Source of the DNA: Allolobophora icterica
Taxonomy: Eukaryota > Annelida > Clitellata > Crassiclitellata > Lumbricidae
NCBI GenBank assembly: GCA_963556255.1
Contig: OY744616.1
Location: 27,637,990-27,701,989 of the forward strand
Reading direction: 5' to 3'
Length of the DNA: 64,000 bases
The notes under the pieces were generated by a model. It ran no database searches. It was not told the DNA's origin and saw nothing but the letters and a program-made list of their open reading frames with translations. A program made the position numbers and the translations under genes. Of this stretch, positions 1 through 9,985 are shown piece after piece. Position 1 is the stretch's first letter. Each line of letters starts with the position of its first letter.

Positions 1-864
1 TGTAAGGGGTTTTGCAAGCGCCAGTCAGGCAACATAAAAACGACAGGCAGAGACGGAGCTAGTAAAAACTGTAGGGCATTACGATGAATCAATGAAACCC
101 AAGACTATACAGTCAGTAAGTAGGTTGTGGAAGTATTTGCGATGACAGAACGGTCAACATCGACGCACTCCAACGTCGTCATTGATTCTGTTTCCTCTGA
201 TCTACTGCATGTCCGCAAACATGACCTGTTTCTTAAATGCCAATAACTTCTCGAAAGATATATTAGCACAAGGTGCACGTCCTTCCGGAGTCGGTAAAAC
301 AGAGCTTTCATGAAACGTATACCTCCAAATGCGCTCTCGCTTTGGTAGCAGCGTTAATCAGATCCTGTAGGGCCTATAGATTGATGGCCGTGGATGCAAT
401 AAGACACACTCGGCCATGCAGTGAAAATGTTCTAGAATGTTCAAAATGGAATACGATATTGGGTACTTTAATAAATCTTTATTCTTTTAGGATTTTCTTC
501 ATGCACGGACGCCCTGCATGAAGAAAACTTTGTAATTCGCCCAGTCCAGTATCCAGCTCAGCTAGATAAATTGCTCATCAAACAACAACAAAATAGTGAA
601 GAATCGACACCAATCAGGCCTCAGCTGACAAGCGATAATCTTTCGTTGGTGATCACATGCATTCTTCAAACTCTGTAAACATATTTCAACACTTTTTGCA
701 TCTCTACAGTTCTAAGGCCAATTTAAAGCATAAAACCAGCCAATGCTTGAAGTTATTGAACACCCTTCTCAGTAAGGTCACTCTTGCATAAAATCCAAGC
801 ATACTGCATTAACAATATTCCATCTGCAGTTATAATATAATTAGAAATTAAAGTCTACACCAGT
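1..864. other. no recognisable feature
   Basis: AT-rich unique-looking sequence. Short open frames (for example 273-521 plus, 105-311 minus) show no family motif, coding bias or splice sites. If the IGSF9-like gene continues past position 1, this is intron. Confidence 0.4.
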
Positions 865-910
865 CATGGGCGCCTCGAGACGTACGCACGTACGCAAGTG
901 CGTACAGCGC
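865..910. repeat. CG-rich palindromic segment, possible transposon end
   Basis: CAGTCATGGGCGCC is followed by interleaved CGTACG/GTACGC palindromes in otherwise AT-rich sequence. The CAG start and CG-rich imperfect palindromes resemble a DNA-transposon terminus, but no matching second end or target duplication was found. Confidence 0.25.
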
Positions 911-1742
911 GAACGGCTAAGAAATAAAAAAAATTACAAATAAATAAGAGATTATAAAATTTTAATTAATAACTTGGGTACTAGTTTTAATATTAGGTAA
1001 ACTAACAGTCTAACACCATCTAGTGAATTAGTAGACTAAGTACGGTAACTTACTAACTTGTAAAGCGTAGTGTGACGTTATTATTTACAGCGGTTCTTTT
1101 TCAATAATTAATCTTCAAGACTTCAAGTACGATCTGTATTGTTGGACCTTGTTGGTTAGAAATCTAAATTAAGTCTTATATCACAAAATAATGACAAGCA
1201 GCGGACCACCCCCAAAACTATTTCGACAAACCCTATTAAATTTTCGAAATGCTTCTGCTCGTAGTCGTATACCATCATTAGACGAGGCATACCGTTTTAC
1301 CGTGCATCAAAGGAAATAACCGGATGGTAATGGTAGGTCAAATTTATTCTTCGTGAAAAAATTTAAAATTTACTTTAATTTTTGTCAGAAATTTGTTTGA
1401 GCTTTCACAGAAATAGACTATTATAAACTTTTCAAAATTGAGAAAAACCATATAAAAAAACTTAGTTGAATAGTTGATAAGTGGTTAAATGAACTGGCGT
1501 GTCTCTAATGCTTGGTTGGTATTGGTGAGTTAAAAACTTATAGTCGGAGGGTCTATGGAATTCCTTGGTTATGAGAAATTCGCACCAAATAATCGAACTA
1601 TTAGAACTATTTATCGGTTTGTAGGCCTACACGGTAAAATAGATGTTATGTTAGGCCTACACGTAATGCAAACTGCGTAGGTTAACTTAATATTTCGCTT
1701 AAAAATTTATTAGCTTGTTGCAGGACTTCAAAATGCTAGTGA

Positions 1743-2282
1743 AGTTGCGGATTATACATTTCTCAAATCAGCAAGCTCCACAGTAGACGTGTTGGTGATG
1801 GCCGATGTCTTTTCAGGTGTTTCGCTGTGTGCACAGATTTGTCGTTACAAAAGTCCAGTAGAAAACGCAAGGGCATGCTATGCTCATCAGCTGCAGAAAT
1901 TAAGGAAATAAGAATTGCTGATACGTTGAGACAGAAAGTTGTGGAGTTCATGGAATCAAATGCAGCCGATATTATGACAGTAGGAAAAGATTTGACGTTT
2001 TTGCTTGATAAAGATATTGGTAAAAGTTATTTGTCACTCGAACATCGTATTGAGGCTATGAGGAGAAAGGACGAATATGGTGAGTTTCTAGAAATTGTAG
2101 CATTGTCTTACCTCGGTAATGTTCCAGTGCAGATTTATTGCAACAATCTTAAAGAGGGCAGGAACAATGATTACTATACTCTGTTTGCCAAGTTTACTCC
2201 GTTGAACTATGAAACAACTTGTAGCAATGAAAGCATAAATTTGCTATACTACATGGACACCAAAGAAAAACCTGGACATTAG
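1743..2282 (+). pseudogene. OTU-family cysteine protease domain, broken copy
   Basis: One open frame carries both halves of an OTU deubiquitinase-type domain. The catalytic-Cys motif GDGRCLFRCF lies at 1794-1823 (Cys codon 1806-1808). The central helix/strand motif MRRKDEYGEFLEI-ALSYLGNVPVQIY follows, and the end is INLLYY...KPGH with the expected catalytic His codon at 2277-2279. A TAG stop falls directly after that His, where OTU proteins normally continue HYD. There is no in-frame ATG before the Cys motif, and a TGA closes the frame at 1740. So it is truncated at both ends or lacks an upstream exon. OTU domains are often carried by invertebrate transposons, which is the likeliest origin. 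Confidence 0.6.
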
Positions 2283-2409
2283 CTTCAGAATTAGCATCAA
2301 GATTAGCAGGGCTGTAGTCGAGGGTATACGCGGGTATACAGCGTGTACTCACCTCTGGAGCCCGTATACTTACCCAGTGCATATTTTAAGGAATTTAGAC
2401 TACTGGGAC

Positions 2410-2700
2410 AAAATTTTTGAACTCGTCCCTGAAAAACTTTTATGACTTTTTTCTGGGAATTCATCTCTCCGAAAAAGTTGATGACCTTATTTTAGGAAGT
2501 CATCTCCTGAAAAAGTCATCTCCCGAAAGCAGTTGATGACCCTTTTCTTAGGAATTCATCTCCCGAAAAAGTTAATGACCTTTTTTGCAATTTACTACTG
2601 GGGCAAATCTTAAAACTCTTCCAACATTTTGTCCCACTACTTATACTTTAACCATACCAACTACTGGGACAAATCCTAACACTACTGGGACATTTGTCCC
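2410..2700. repeat. degenerate minisatellite (about 35-40 bp unit)
   Basis: Repeats of GAATTCATCTCCCGAAAAAG followed by TT(G/A)ATGACC and a T-run occur about four times (2455-2590). They are flanked by ACTACTGGGACAAAT repeats (2400-2700). No coding capacity. Confidence 0.6.
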
Positions 2701-2829
2701 ACTAGTTATACAGTTAAAATATGCCCTGTACTTACCTCACACAATATTTTTGCGGTATACTCACCTCTGTGAGAGCGTGTACTCACGTCCAGAAGTACTT
2801 TGACATATTTTTTTACTGTAGACTGTAGA

Positions 2830-3440
2830 CTATAAATTAAACAAAATATCAGGTTCAAATTTAATTATTTCTGTCTGCTTGACCTAGCGAGTTGCAAAAC
2901 AGCTTTAGAAAAATTGTAACGTTTGTAGAAGGAACGCACCAATGCCGTTTAATATTTCCAGTTTGATTTACGTGACGACGCCGACGACAACAACGCGGAA
3001 TTTCAAAAGTTTTGATTATTGAAGCAATTGTCAGTCAGAATAATTTAATTATTATGCCTCAGCCTCCATCTAAAAAAAATTAAACAATTAATATATGTTG
3101 TTTTTTGGCGAGCGGCAGACCAAAGAAGATAGTACATAATATAAAGATCAAGATCAGGGAGATAAAAGATAAAGGTAAAGCGTTGCCAGGCTGCACTGAA
3201 TCAAGAACCCATGAAAGATGCTGACATGCTCTTTCTAGCTTCATATGCCAAGTTAATGAACCCTCTTGTACAGGCCATGGATTTGATCCAGAGTGAAAGG
3301 ACAACATATTTGGGTCATCTCATCCCGAAAATAATGGGCCTGAAATAAAAACTTCGGCAATCAACAGACAAATTGGTAGCTCCTTTGAGTCCTTTGGTAA
3401 AGCTTTGACTACAGGCATCCTGTCAGACTAGGAAGGCTTG
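2830..3440. other. no recognisable feature
   Basis: Unique-looking AT-rich DNA. The small minus frame at 3080-3307 has no motif. Confidence 0.4.
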
Positions 3441-3613
3441 CGTTCAAAACCGCGCGCAGAAAACCGCGCCGTGTAAAACCGCGTGTTCTTTATAGCGCGC
3501 GGTCATAACCGCGCGGTATTTATTTTTCCATACGATAAAGTCATTTTTGCATAATGTTGATAATGTTCTACAGCGAGAATGAAAGGTTAAGAAAACGAAG
3601 AGGTTAATCCGAT

Positions 3614-6332
3614 CAAATCAAATCAAATCAAAAATTCTTTATTGCAACCATATAAATGTACAAGGCAATCAATTTTACAAAAGGATGAACAACAAGATGG
3701 TTACAATGGTAGGCCCAGAAGGGATAAATAATCCCGCTAGTAGGGACACCTACTTGCAACAAGTAATTGCAGGGTAGTTAGAGACCAGCTTGAATGGCTT
3801 AAGTTACTATGGAATTTTCTCTTTGTTATACTTATTGAAGGTTGACCAGAGACCGCCTCTACCTGAGGCAGTAAAGAAACCAAGGGAAGAAGAAGAAAAG
3901 AAAGAGTGGTTATGGCTCAATAGGATGGAATAAGGAAATACTGTGAAATATTAAATAACCGAGTAATGATAATTGATCACAGAAAAGAAAATAAGGGAAC
4001 AGAAACACTTCTAATAATTAAGAACGTTACTATTAAAGACTTAACTAAGAGCTTAACTAATACATGGTTAATAGTAGGACATTCATGAACTTGCGTCGTT
4101 GACAATAAGGTGCAGGCGTAGCATTCTTTTGAAGACCTGAAGGGTCCCCACCTGCTGGAGAGAGGGGGGGGGAGAACGTTCCAAACCTGGGGCCCTGTGA
4201 TTTTGATGGAAAATCTACGAGAGTTGGAGCGAGCATACACAATACGATATTTGCTCGAATTCCTCGTGAAATGGGAGTGGATGTCGGAACCCTGGTGAAA
4301 GAGGGTCTTAAATTTCGTAGGTAAAAGGTCTCGTCTAAATTTGAACATGAAGACCCCAATTTGAAATTGCCTTATTTGATCAATTTTTAGTAACTTATAA
4401 CGTGCAAAAATAGGGCCTGTATGAGAGCCCCATGGGGCTCTGCAGATGGAACGTACCGCTCTTTTTTGCAAGACAACAAGTTTGTGAAGTCTGGAGTCAT
4501 AAGTGGATGCCCATACAACATTGCAGTACGATAAATACGGATAAATTAAGGAATAATACAATTGGGTGCGTACTGAGGGCGGGAGCTTGCTGGAGGCACG
4601 GTGAATTATTCCTGTATTTTTTGCGATCTTTGTCGAAATACTTTTAATATGTTCGCTCCATGTCAAGTGCTGATCGACAATGACACCTAAGAACTTGGTA
4701 GATTTGACTTGCGTAATGGCGGTATTATTTATAGCGAGTTCCAGGGAATTATCAGGGGGACCAACCTTCCTGTGCGATTTAAAGAGGATGTAAGCAGTCT
4801 TATCTATATTTAGAGAGAGTTTGTTGGAGGAAAACCATTCGGCTACCCGTTTAAGCTCATTATTAACAGTCAGAACTAGGTTAGAGTACGATTTGTCAGA
4901 ATGAAATACATTGGTATCGTCTGCAAATAAAATAAAGGACAAAATTTGGGAGGCATTAGGTAGATCATTAATGTAGAGAAGAAAAAGGAGGGGGCCCAGG
5001 TTGGATCCTTGAGGGACTCCAAATGTGATTTTTCTTGCGTCAGATTGCGAGCCATTGCAGTAAACGAATTGGAGACGATTTTCTAGGTAACTGGTGAACC
5101 AGGCTAATTGGGTGCCTCTGATGCCATAATTTGATAATTTATGAAGAAGTATATCATGATTCACTGTGTCAAAGGCTTTAGCGAGATCCAGAAAGATGCC
5201 TATAGAATACTCATTATTTTCGAAGGAGTCCGAGATTTTATCATACATGTTAATTAGCGCTAAAGAAGGGGAATGCCCCGCTTGGAAGCCATGCTGAGAG
5301 TGAAATATTACATTGGACTTTTGGACATAGTTGGTAAGCCTGTCAGACATTATTTTTTCATAATATTTGGCAAAGTAAGGGAGAATTGAGATGGGCCTGT
5401 AATTAGCAACATCATTCCTATTTCCTTTCTTATATATGGGAATTACTTTAGCAATTTTTAGTGCTAAGGGGACAACACCAGTATTTAAGGAGCAATTTAT
5501 AACTTCTGCTAAGGGAGAGGCTATAAAAGGCAAGCTAATGGCCGCTATACAAGGGTCTATGTCATCAGGCCCCCTACTATGAGTAGCATGAATCGAGGAG
5601 CATAAGTGCAGGATTTCCTCTGGGGAGGTAGGAATTAAGCCAAAGGAGCAAGGTAAGGGGGGATTAAGATAATCAGCATAGGAAGATTGGGTATTTGGAA
5701 CATGGTCAGCAAGAGTCTGGGCAATGTTAGAAAAGTAGTTATTTAAGGCACTAGCCATAATTTGAGGATCATTGCTTTCTATGTGGCCAATCTTAAGGGA
5801 CTCTATCGGTGGGTCTCGCTCCCCCAATTTTATTATAGATCGGATAAGGTTCCAAGTTTTTTTTAAAGTTATTACTATGTTTAGAAAACTCAGCCAAGTA
5901 GTAACTTTTTTCAGCATTATTTCTAGCGGTCTTAAAAATGTTCCGGAAGGTCGTAAATTTTTTTTTATTAACAGGAGTGGTTTTTTTACGTATTTCAAAT
6001 AAAGGTAGGCCTTTTTGTTCCTTGATTTAAGAAGCCCCTGAGTCATCCATGGATGCTTTATAATGCTATCACTTTTTTTAAGACAAGGTTTGCGTGGGAA
6101 TGCGAAGTCATAGTTAATTTTGTATTTATCTATAAAGAGATCGTAGGCTAAGTTAGCATTGTTGCTATTACAGGCCTCTAATACTGGGGTCCAGTTTATA
6201 TCAGATAAACCAGCAATGAAAAACTTTTTTCTTTCCTCGTTTACTAGACGACTTTCACCTGGTACTGGGTTTTTACAGGCATGGCTATCCAAGGCAAAGC
6301 TAGTTAGTACCGGTAAATGGTCCGATATATCA
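3614..6332 (-). mobile_element. 5'-truncated CR1/Jockey-type LINE
   Basis: Flanked by a perfect 17-bp target duplication, GAAGAGGTTAATCCGAT, at 3597-3613 and 6333-6349. The 3' end is at the low coordinate: an AATAAA-like signal, then about three TTTGA units. The 5' end is truncated inside the endonuclease, just before SDHLPV. The first codons of the open frame (MTACIGL...) are target-site DNA, not element. The inserted copy is young enough to keep a nearly complete reverse transcriptase frame. Confidence 0.9.
3977..6328 (-). CDS. LINE reverse transcriptase (partial ORF2: end of endonuclease plus RT)
   Basis: The frame opens with the last endonuclease motif, SDHLPVLTSF. It continues through RT motifs: SRGPDDIDP, KIAKVIPIYKKG..NYRPISILP, HGFQAGHS, FLDLAKAFDTVNHDILL, GVPQGSNLGPLLFLLYINDLP, the catalytic FADDT (near 4917-4932), KFLGVIVDQHLTW, and the C-terminal region typical of CR1/Jockey elements. 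It lacks the 5' endonuclease. A segment of about 100 nt between two homopolymer runs (T-runs 5857-5864 and 5958-5966 on the plus strand) is in the wrong frame relative to the family pattern, so two compensating indels are likely. The product copies LINE RNA into target DNA; this copy cannot be autonomous. Confidence 0.88.
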   Translation of the reverse strand: MSDHLPVLTSFALDSHACKNPVPGESRLVNEERKKFFIAGLSDINWTPVLEACNSNNANLAYDLFIDKYKINYDFAFPRKPCLKKSDSIIKHPWMTQGLLKSRNKKAYLYLKYVKKPLLLIKKNLRPSGTFLRPLEIMLKKVTTWLSFLNIVITLKKTWNLIRSIIKLGERDPPIESLKIGHIESNDPQIMASALNNYFSNIAQTLADHVPNTQSSYADYLNPPLPCSFGLIPTSPEEILHLCSSIHATHSRGPDDIDPCIAAISLPFIASPLAEVINCSLNTGVVPLALKIAKVIPIYKKGNRNDVANYRPISILPYFAKYYEKIMSDRLTNYVQKSNVIFHSQHGFQAGHSPSLALINMYDKISDSFENNEYSIGIFLDLAKAFDTVNHDILLHKLSNYGIRGTQLAWFTSYLENRLQFVYCNGSQSDARKITFGVPQGSNLGPLLFLLYINDLPNASQILSFILFADDTNVFHSDKSYSNLVLTVNNELKRVAEWFSSNKLSLNIDKTAYILFKSHRKVGPPDNSLELAINNTAITQVKSTKFLGVIVDQHLTWSEHIKSISTKIAKNTGIIHRASSKLPPSVRTQLYYSLIYPYLSYCNVVWASTYDSRLHKLVVLQKRAVRSICRAPWGSHTGPIFARYKLLKIDQIRQFQIGVFMFKFRRDLLPTKFKTLFHQGSDIHSHFTRNSSKYRIVYARSNSRRFSIKITGPQVWNVLPPPLSSRWGPFRSSKECYACTLLSTTQVHECPTINHVLVKLLVKSLIVTFLIIRSVSVPLFSFL

Positions 6333-6551
6333 GAAGAGGTTAATCCGATACAGGCAGTCATGCATAATGTCCATAATGTTCAGGCATAATGTTCTAATAT
6401 GGTCTTCCAATCCACGTACCTTCAAAGTAGTTGCTCTCTTTTAGTATTATTGACATTTGCTATGGCTATGATTCGCGCGGTTATGACCGCGCGCTATAAA
6501 GAACTACACGCGGTTTTAAACGGCGCGGTTTTCTGCTCGCGGTTTTGAACG

Positions 6552-6879
6552 TATACCACAAGGAACACCTGGTTGCATCCATGTACCTGCTCCAGTTCAA
6601 GTTAAATTTTTTGACGGAGGAAGCCAGACCGGGGTGTTTTAGCTTATGCCAAACAAGTAAAAGAGTTAACTACTTGTTATCTACAGTAGTCAAACAGTAG
6701 TCATAACTACTTAATTTGAAAGTAGCTAGGAAGTACTTTTAACTACTATTTAAGTAGTTGGCCCAATCGTGGTAAATATTAGCATAGGTGATGCATCAGA
6801 AATTGAGTAATTCCGTCATTTCAATAGCTTAAACGTTCACCAAATCGTTTCTATATTTCGAAAGATTTTCTTGATTGAG
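6552..6879. other. no recognisable feature
   Basis: AT-rich intergenic or intronic DNA with a few AACTACTT repeats. No motif seen. Confidence 0.4.
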
Positions 6880-7116
6880 CAGGGGCCTGTACTTCAGGTA
6901 TCCCAAAATAGCCTTAATTTAGTCCCAAATACTCCCAGGAGCGTTGGCGGCTGGGGCTCCGCCCCAGACCCCGCAGGGGGAGCTTACGACGCTCCCCCAG
7001 ACCCCCTAATCGCTAGTAGCTCGCTTCGCTCGCGGTTCGCTTTGCTCACCTCATTCCCGGTCTACGCGTTATCTCATCCTTGTGCGTACACAAAAAAAAT
7101 CCTGGAGGCGCCCCTG
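6880..7116. mobile_element. probable hAT-like short element or remnant
   Basis: It begins CAGGGGCC and ends GCGCCCCTG, giving short inverted termini (CAGGGGC). Inside is a very GC-rich palindromic block (GGCTCCGCCCC, GACCCC, GCTCCCCC). The structure resembles non-autonomous hAT elements, but the flanking 8-mers do not match, so boundaries are uncertain. Confidence 0.4.
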
Positions 7117-8420
7117 ACACCAGTCAAAGATTTCAACCTTAAATATTTTAGTTTACTGAAGACAGATTTAACTTTTACAAAATCTCATAAATTTCTCATT
7201 CTGAATCATTAAAGTTCAGGGTAGCACCAGTTTAACCTGAACTCTACGATGGTTCCATGATGGTAAAACTGTATGGCTTCTCTGTGCATTTGGAGTTCAG
7301 TAGGCCCATATACTGTGTGTCATTAAGATGGCAATTTGCTATGAAGCAATAAAATAAGGTTTTTGCAGAAGCCGCATGGAAAAGATAAATAACGTATGAA
7401 GGAAGCACAGTGTTGTTTTGTTGCTCTAGCCATATTTCACCAGCTTGGATGGCACCAGCTTGGATGGCAATCAATTGCAAATATAAGCCAAGGTTTTTGC
7501 ATGCAAGATAGAAGCCAAATAAACTACAGAATGTGGACTCCGCTTAACTTGGCGGAAAAACCGACTTTATGGTAAAAGAACCCCCATTTAGATGTGGTCC
7601 AACCACTGATTTATAAGAAAAATATGCATACGAACTACTGATGGAAGTCTACATTATCTCATTAGCAAGACTTGCTCCAATTACATCAAGTTACTAGGAC
7701 GACCAAGAGAGACCGTTTGTCATCGAGTGACAAGTACAGGCACTACAGTCACAGCTAGACGGATGAGACACTTACGACAGCAAGCAATTCATCATAAGTG
7801 CAAATTGCAAACAAGGAGGTGTGCGATTACAACTAGCAGCTTCTGCCAAGGCCGTGCGGCAACTAACTGCACGCACACATCATCGCAAATCCATACAACA
7901 AATCAAAATCGCCCTCTCCATAACAGAATTACTGTTTGTCGATACAATTACGGTGAGCCGCGCCGCGCCATCTTGGATATACGCGGCAGACGACACAAAG
8001 GAAGCCGAGACGTAAGAATAGTAGAGCGTTCTTTGTCGGCTGCCGTCCTAACGAGAGGCGGTGCATCCGACCATCGCAACCTCTCGTCGCTCGGCCCCAT
8101 TCACGCGCCCTGATATAGGGGACCGTCTGGGCGGGACGAAATGCGTCACAAATCACTGCCCATGAGGGAAAATGAGTTAACTAATTCTTTTGTGGCCAGG
8201 TTTTTCGTCTGCTGCATTCGTACAGAGTGTGAAACATAAATAGCGGTGATCAATACTACTTGGGAACGAACGAAGTTCGCGTTGCATTGCTGAAAATGAC
8301 CCAGCCAAATGGAATTTTCAAATACTATTAAAGTTGATCATTACCGGTATATTCCTGCAGATTGTATTTCTAAGTAAGTACCTGGATGAGGTACTTTGTG
8401 AGTCACGGTGGACATTTGGT
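7117..8420. other. no gene recognised; local GC-rich patch
   Basis: Position 7720-8120 is richer in GC/CpG and open on the plus strand (128 codons), but has no recognisable domain, and the composition alone explains the frame. The rest is unremarkable. Confidence 0.35.
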
Positions 8421-8424
8421 TCAA

Positions 8425-8545
8425 GCGCGCGCCTTGTAATGCAGAGAGTATGCACTGGAGCCTCCTCTGAGATGGTTAATGTGTAGCGAAATTGAGCAAG
8501 TCCTTCACTTATAATTCCTCAGCACCATCAATTGCTGGAAAATGA
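8425..8545 (+). repeat. SINE family A fragment (tRNA-like head plus conserved body)
   Basis: Contains GGTTCAAGCGCGCGCCTTGTAATG..., then GAGCAAGTCCTTCACTTA and CTCAGCACCATC. These body motifs are shared with other copies at 16120, 17090, 29672 and 53020. Degenerate and partial. Confidence 0.5.
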
Positions 8546-8633
8546 AGAACCGAGCAAATTCGTGCAGCTTCTATAGCTGTGTGTGTGTGTGCCACTTTCC
8601 AGGCATATAGTGGTGAGCACAGTGGAACTTTGG

Positions 8634-9562
8634 CAGTCTTGTTGTCCTCGAGACCAAGGTCTTGGTCTCGAGTGCACTCGAGTTCGTTTTTAAAAGTCTT
8701 GGTCTTGGTCTTGGTCTTGAGGTTCAAGGTCTTGGTCTTGGTCTTGGTCTTGAGGTTCAAGGTCTTGGTCTTGGTCTTGGTCTTGAGGTTCAAAGTCTTG
8801 GTCTTGGTCTCGCAAGACCAAGACCAAGACCGGCTGTCAATATGAACAGTCATTTAACAGAACTCAAGAATTCTGTATCAAGCCTGCTTGCATCATACGA
8901 CCAATATCTATGGATGGATACAAGTCTTGTTGGTCAGGAAAACCCATTGGCAGCAGCAACAGTTATTCTGTATCAGACGGTATGATAAACCATGGGAAGA
9001 TTTCAAAAGGACTCACTATCCGTACATTTACATCCAGTGCTTGGAAAGCTTCTGTGTGTCTGTCAGCGACTTCGGCACCTGTAGAACGTATTTTTTCACA
9101 TGGCGGAATTTTTATGAGGCCCACCAGGCACGTCGATTCTTGGTCAGAAAATTCTGAGTAAATTGGCTTTTATAAAATACAAAAGGCATTTGGAATAATA
9201 GTTTGCATGAATGACTTTTGAATACAAATTCGGATTTCTCTGCAGTTTGCATTTAAAGTTAATTTGCTTGAATAAAATAAAAGACTCATGTTTTCATTAA
9301 AATAGCGAATACTCCGACTTGACAATTTAGAAGTCTTGACCTGATTACGATTTTTTGGGTCTTGGTCTTGGTCTTGGTCTTGGTCTTGAGGTTCAAGGTC
9401 TTGGTCTTGGTCTCGAGATTCAAAGTCTTGGTCTTGGTCTTGGTCTTGAGGTTCAAGGTCTTGGTCTTGGTCTTGAGGTTCAAGGTCTTGGTCTTGGTCT
9501 TGGTCTTGAGGTTCAAGGTCTTGGTCTTGGTCTTGAGGTTTAAGGTCTTGACAACAAGACTG
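8634..9562. mobile_element. hAT transposon remnant with perfect 8-bp target duplication
   Basis: The termini are CAGTCTTGTTGTC on the left and its complement GACAACAAGACTG on the right. The flanks are an exact 8-bp duplication, AACTTTGG (8626-8633 and 9563-9570). Subterminal arrays of GGTCTTGGTCTTG with interspersed GAGGTTCAA occupy 8695-8820 and 9358-9545. Between them lies a decayed hAT transposase C-terminus. Subterminal hexamer arrays are the usual transposase binding sites in hAT elements. At 929 bp it is an internally deleted, non-autonomous copy. Confidence 0.9.
8836..9200 (+). pseudogene. hAT transposase C-terminal (dimerisation) domain fragment
   Basis: One frame reads LSATSAPVERIFSHGGIFMRP, the conserved start of the hAT dimerisation domain (SAPVER.FS..G). 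After a frameshift near 9130 the domain continues KILSKLAFIKYKRHLE and stops. The upstream part (SSLLASYDQYLW...) is only weakly recognisable. It is broken by the frameshift and lacks the catalytic core, so it encodes no active transposase. Confidence 0.8.
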
Positions 9563-9729
9563 AACTTTGGTATGTCAAATGTCAGTATGTTGAGCTTCCA
9601 GTTATATTGAAAGACAGTTGATGGCCCGGGAACCAGTTCAAACACATACAAACATAACTTTTATCAAACTTGCATATACTGAAGTTTCGCTTGCTGCAAA
9701 GGCAATTTTCAGTCCTTAACAAACTACTG

Positions 9730-9787
9730 AGAAGAAGAAGAAGAAGAAGAAGAAGAAGAAGAAGAAGAAGAAGAAGAAGAAGAAGAG
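9730..9787. repeat. (AAG)n microsatellite, tail of the adjacent SINE B
   Basis: Nearly pure AAG repeat. It lies at the 3' end of the minus-strand SINE at 9790-9985, and (CTT)n is the tail of this family elsewhere too. Confidence 0.85.
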
Positions 9788-9789
9788 GA

Positions 9790-9985
9790 GCCCTCATTTT
9801 CTTAGCAGTCCCATCTTCCCGTTGACAGTATACAGTCAGTGTACTCATTATGGCTGAGTTGGCTAGGGGCACACAAGGAATAGAAATCCTAAAACAAATT
9901 TCTGCCCTGGCTTGGAACTGAACCCCTGACCTCTAGTTTGATAGTCCAGGAGGCTAACCACTAGACTATTGTGGGACCAATATGG
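9790..9985 (-). mobile_element. SINE family B copy (tRNA-derived)
   Basis: Read on the minus strand, it starts with a tRNA-like head with A-box (TAGTCTAGTGGTTAG) and B-box (GGTTCAGTTCC-like), then the family body including AGCCAACTCAGCCATAATGAG, and ends in (CTT)n. Near-identical bodies occur at 23700-23985 and 29940-30212. Confidence 0.75.

Larger units (their letters stand above)
3441..6551. mobile_element. DNA element with 76-78 bp GC-rich terminal inverted repeats, interrupted by a LINE
   Basis: The left end (3441-3516) and right end (6474-6551) are near-perfect inverted copies starting CGTTCAAAACCGCG and rich in AACCGCGC motifs. They differ by a 3-bp indel and about two substitutions. 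The DNA between them is the inserted LINE (3614-6332) plus about 220 bp of original core. No transposase is present, so this was a short non-autonomous element before the LINE entered. No clear target duplication was found outside the inverted repeats, so the superfamily is open. Confidence 0.7.

Noticed and set aside
9355..9651. Repeated LGLGLEVQ / TKTLNLK frames as repeat proteins
   Set aside because: They are reads of the subterminal GGTCTT array of the hAT element.
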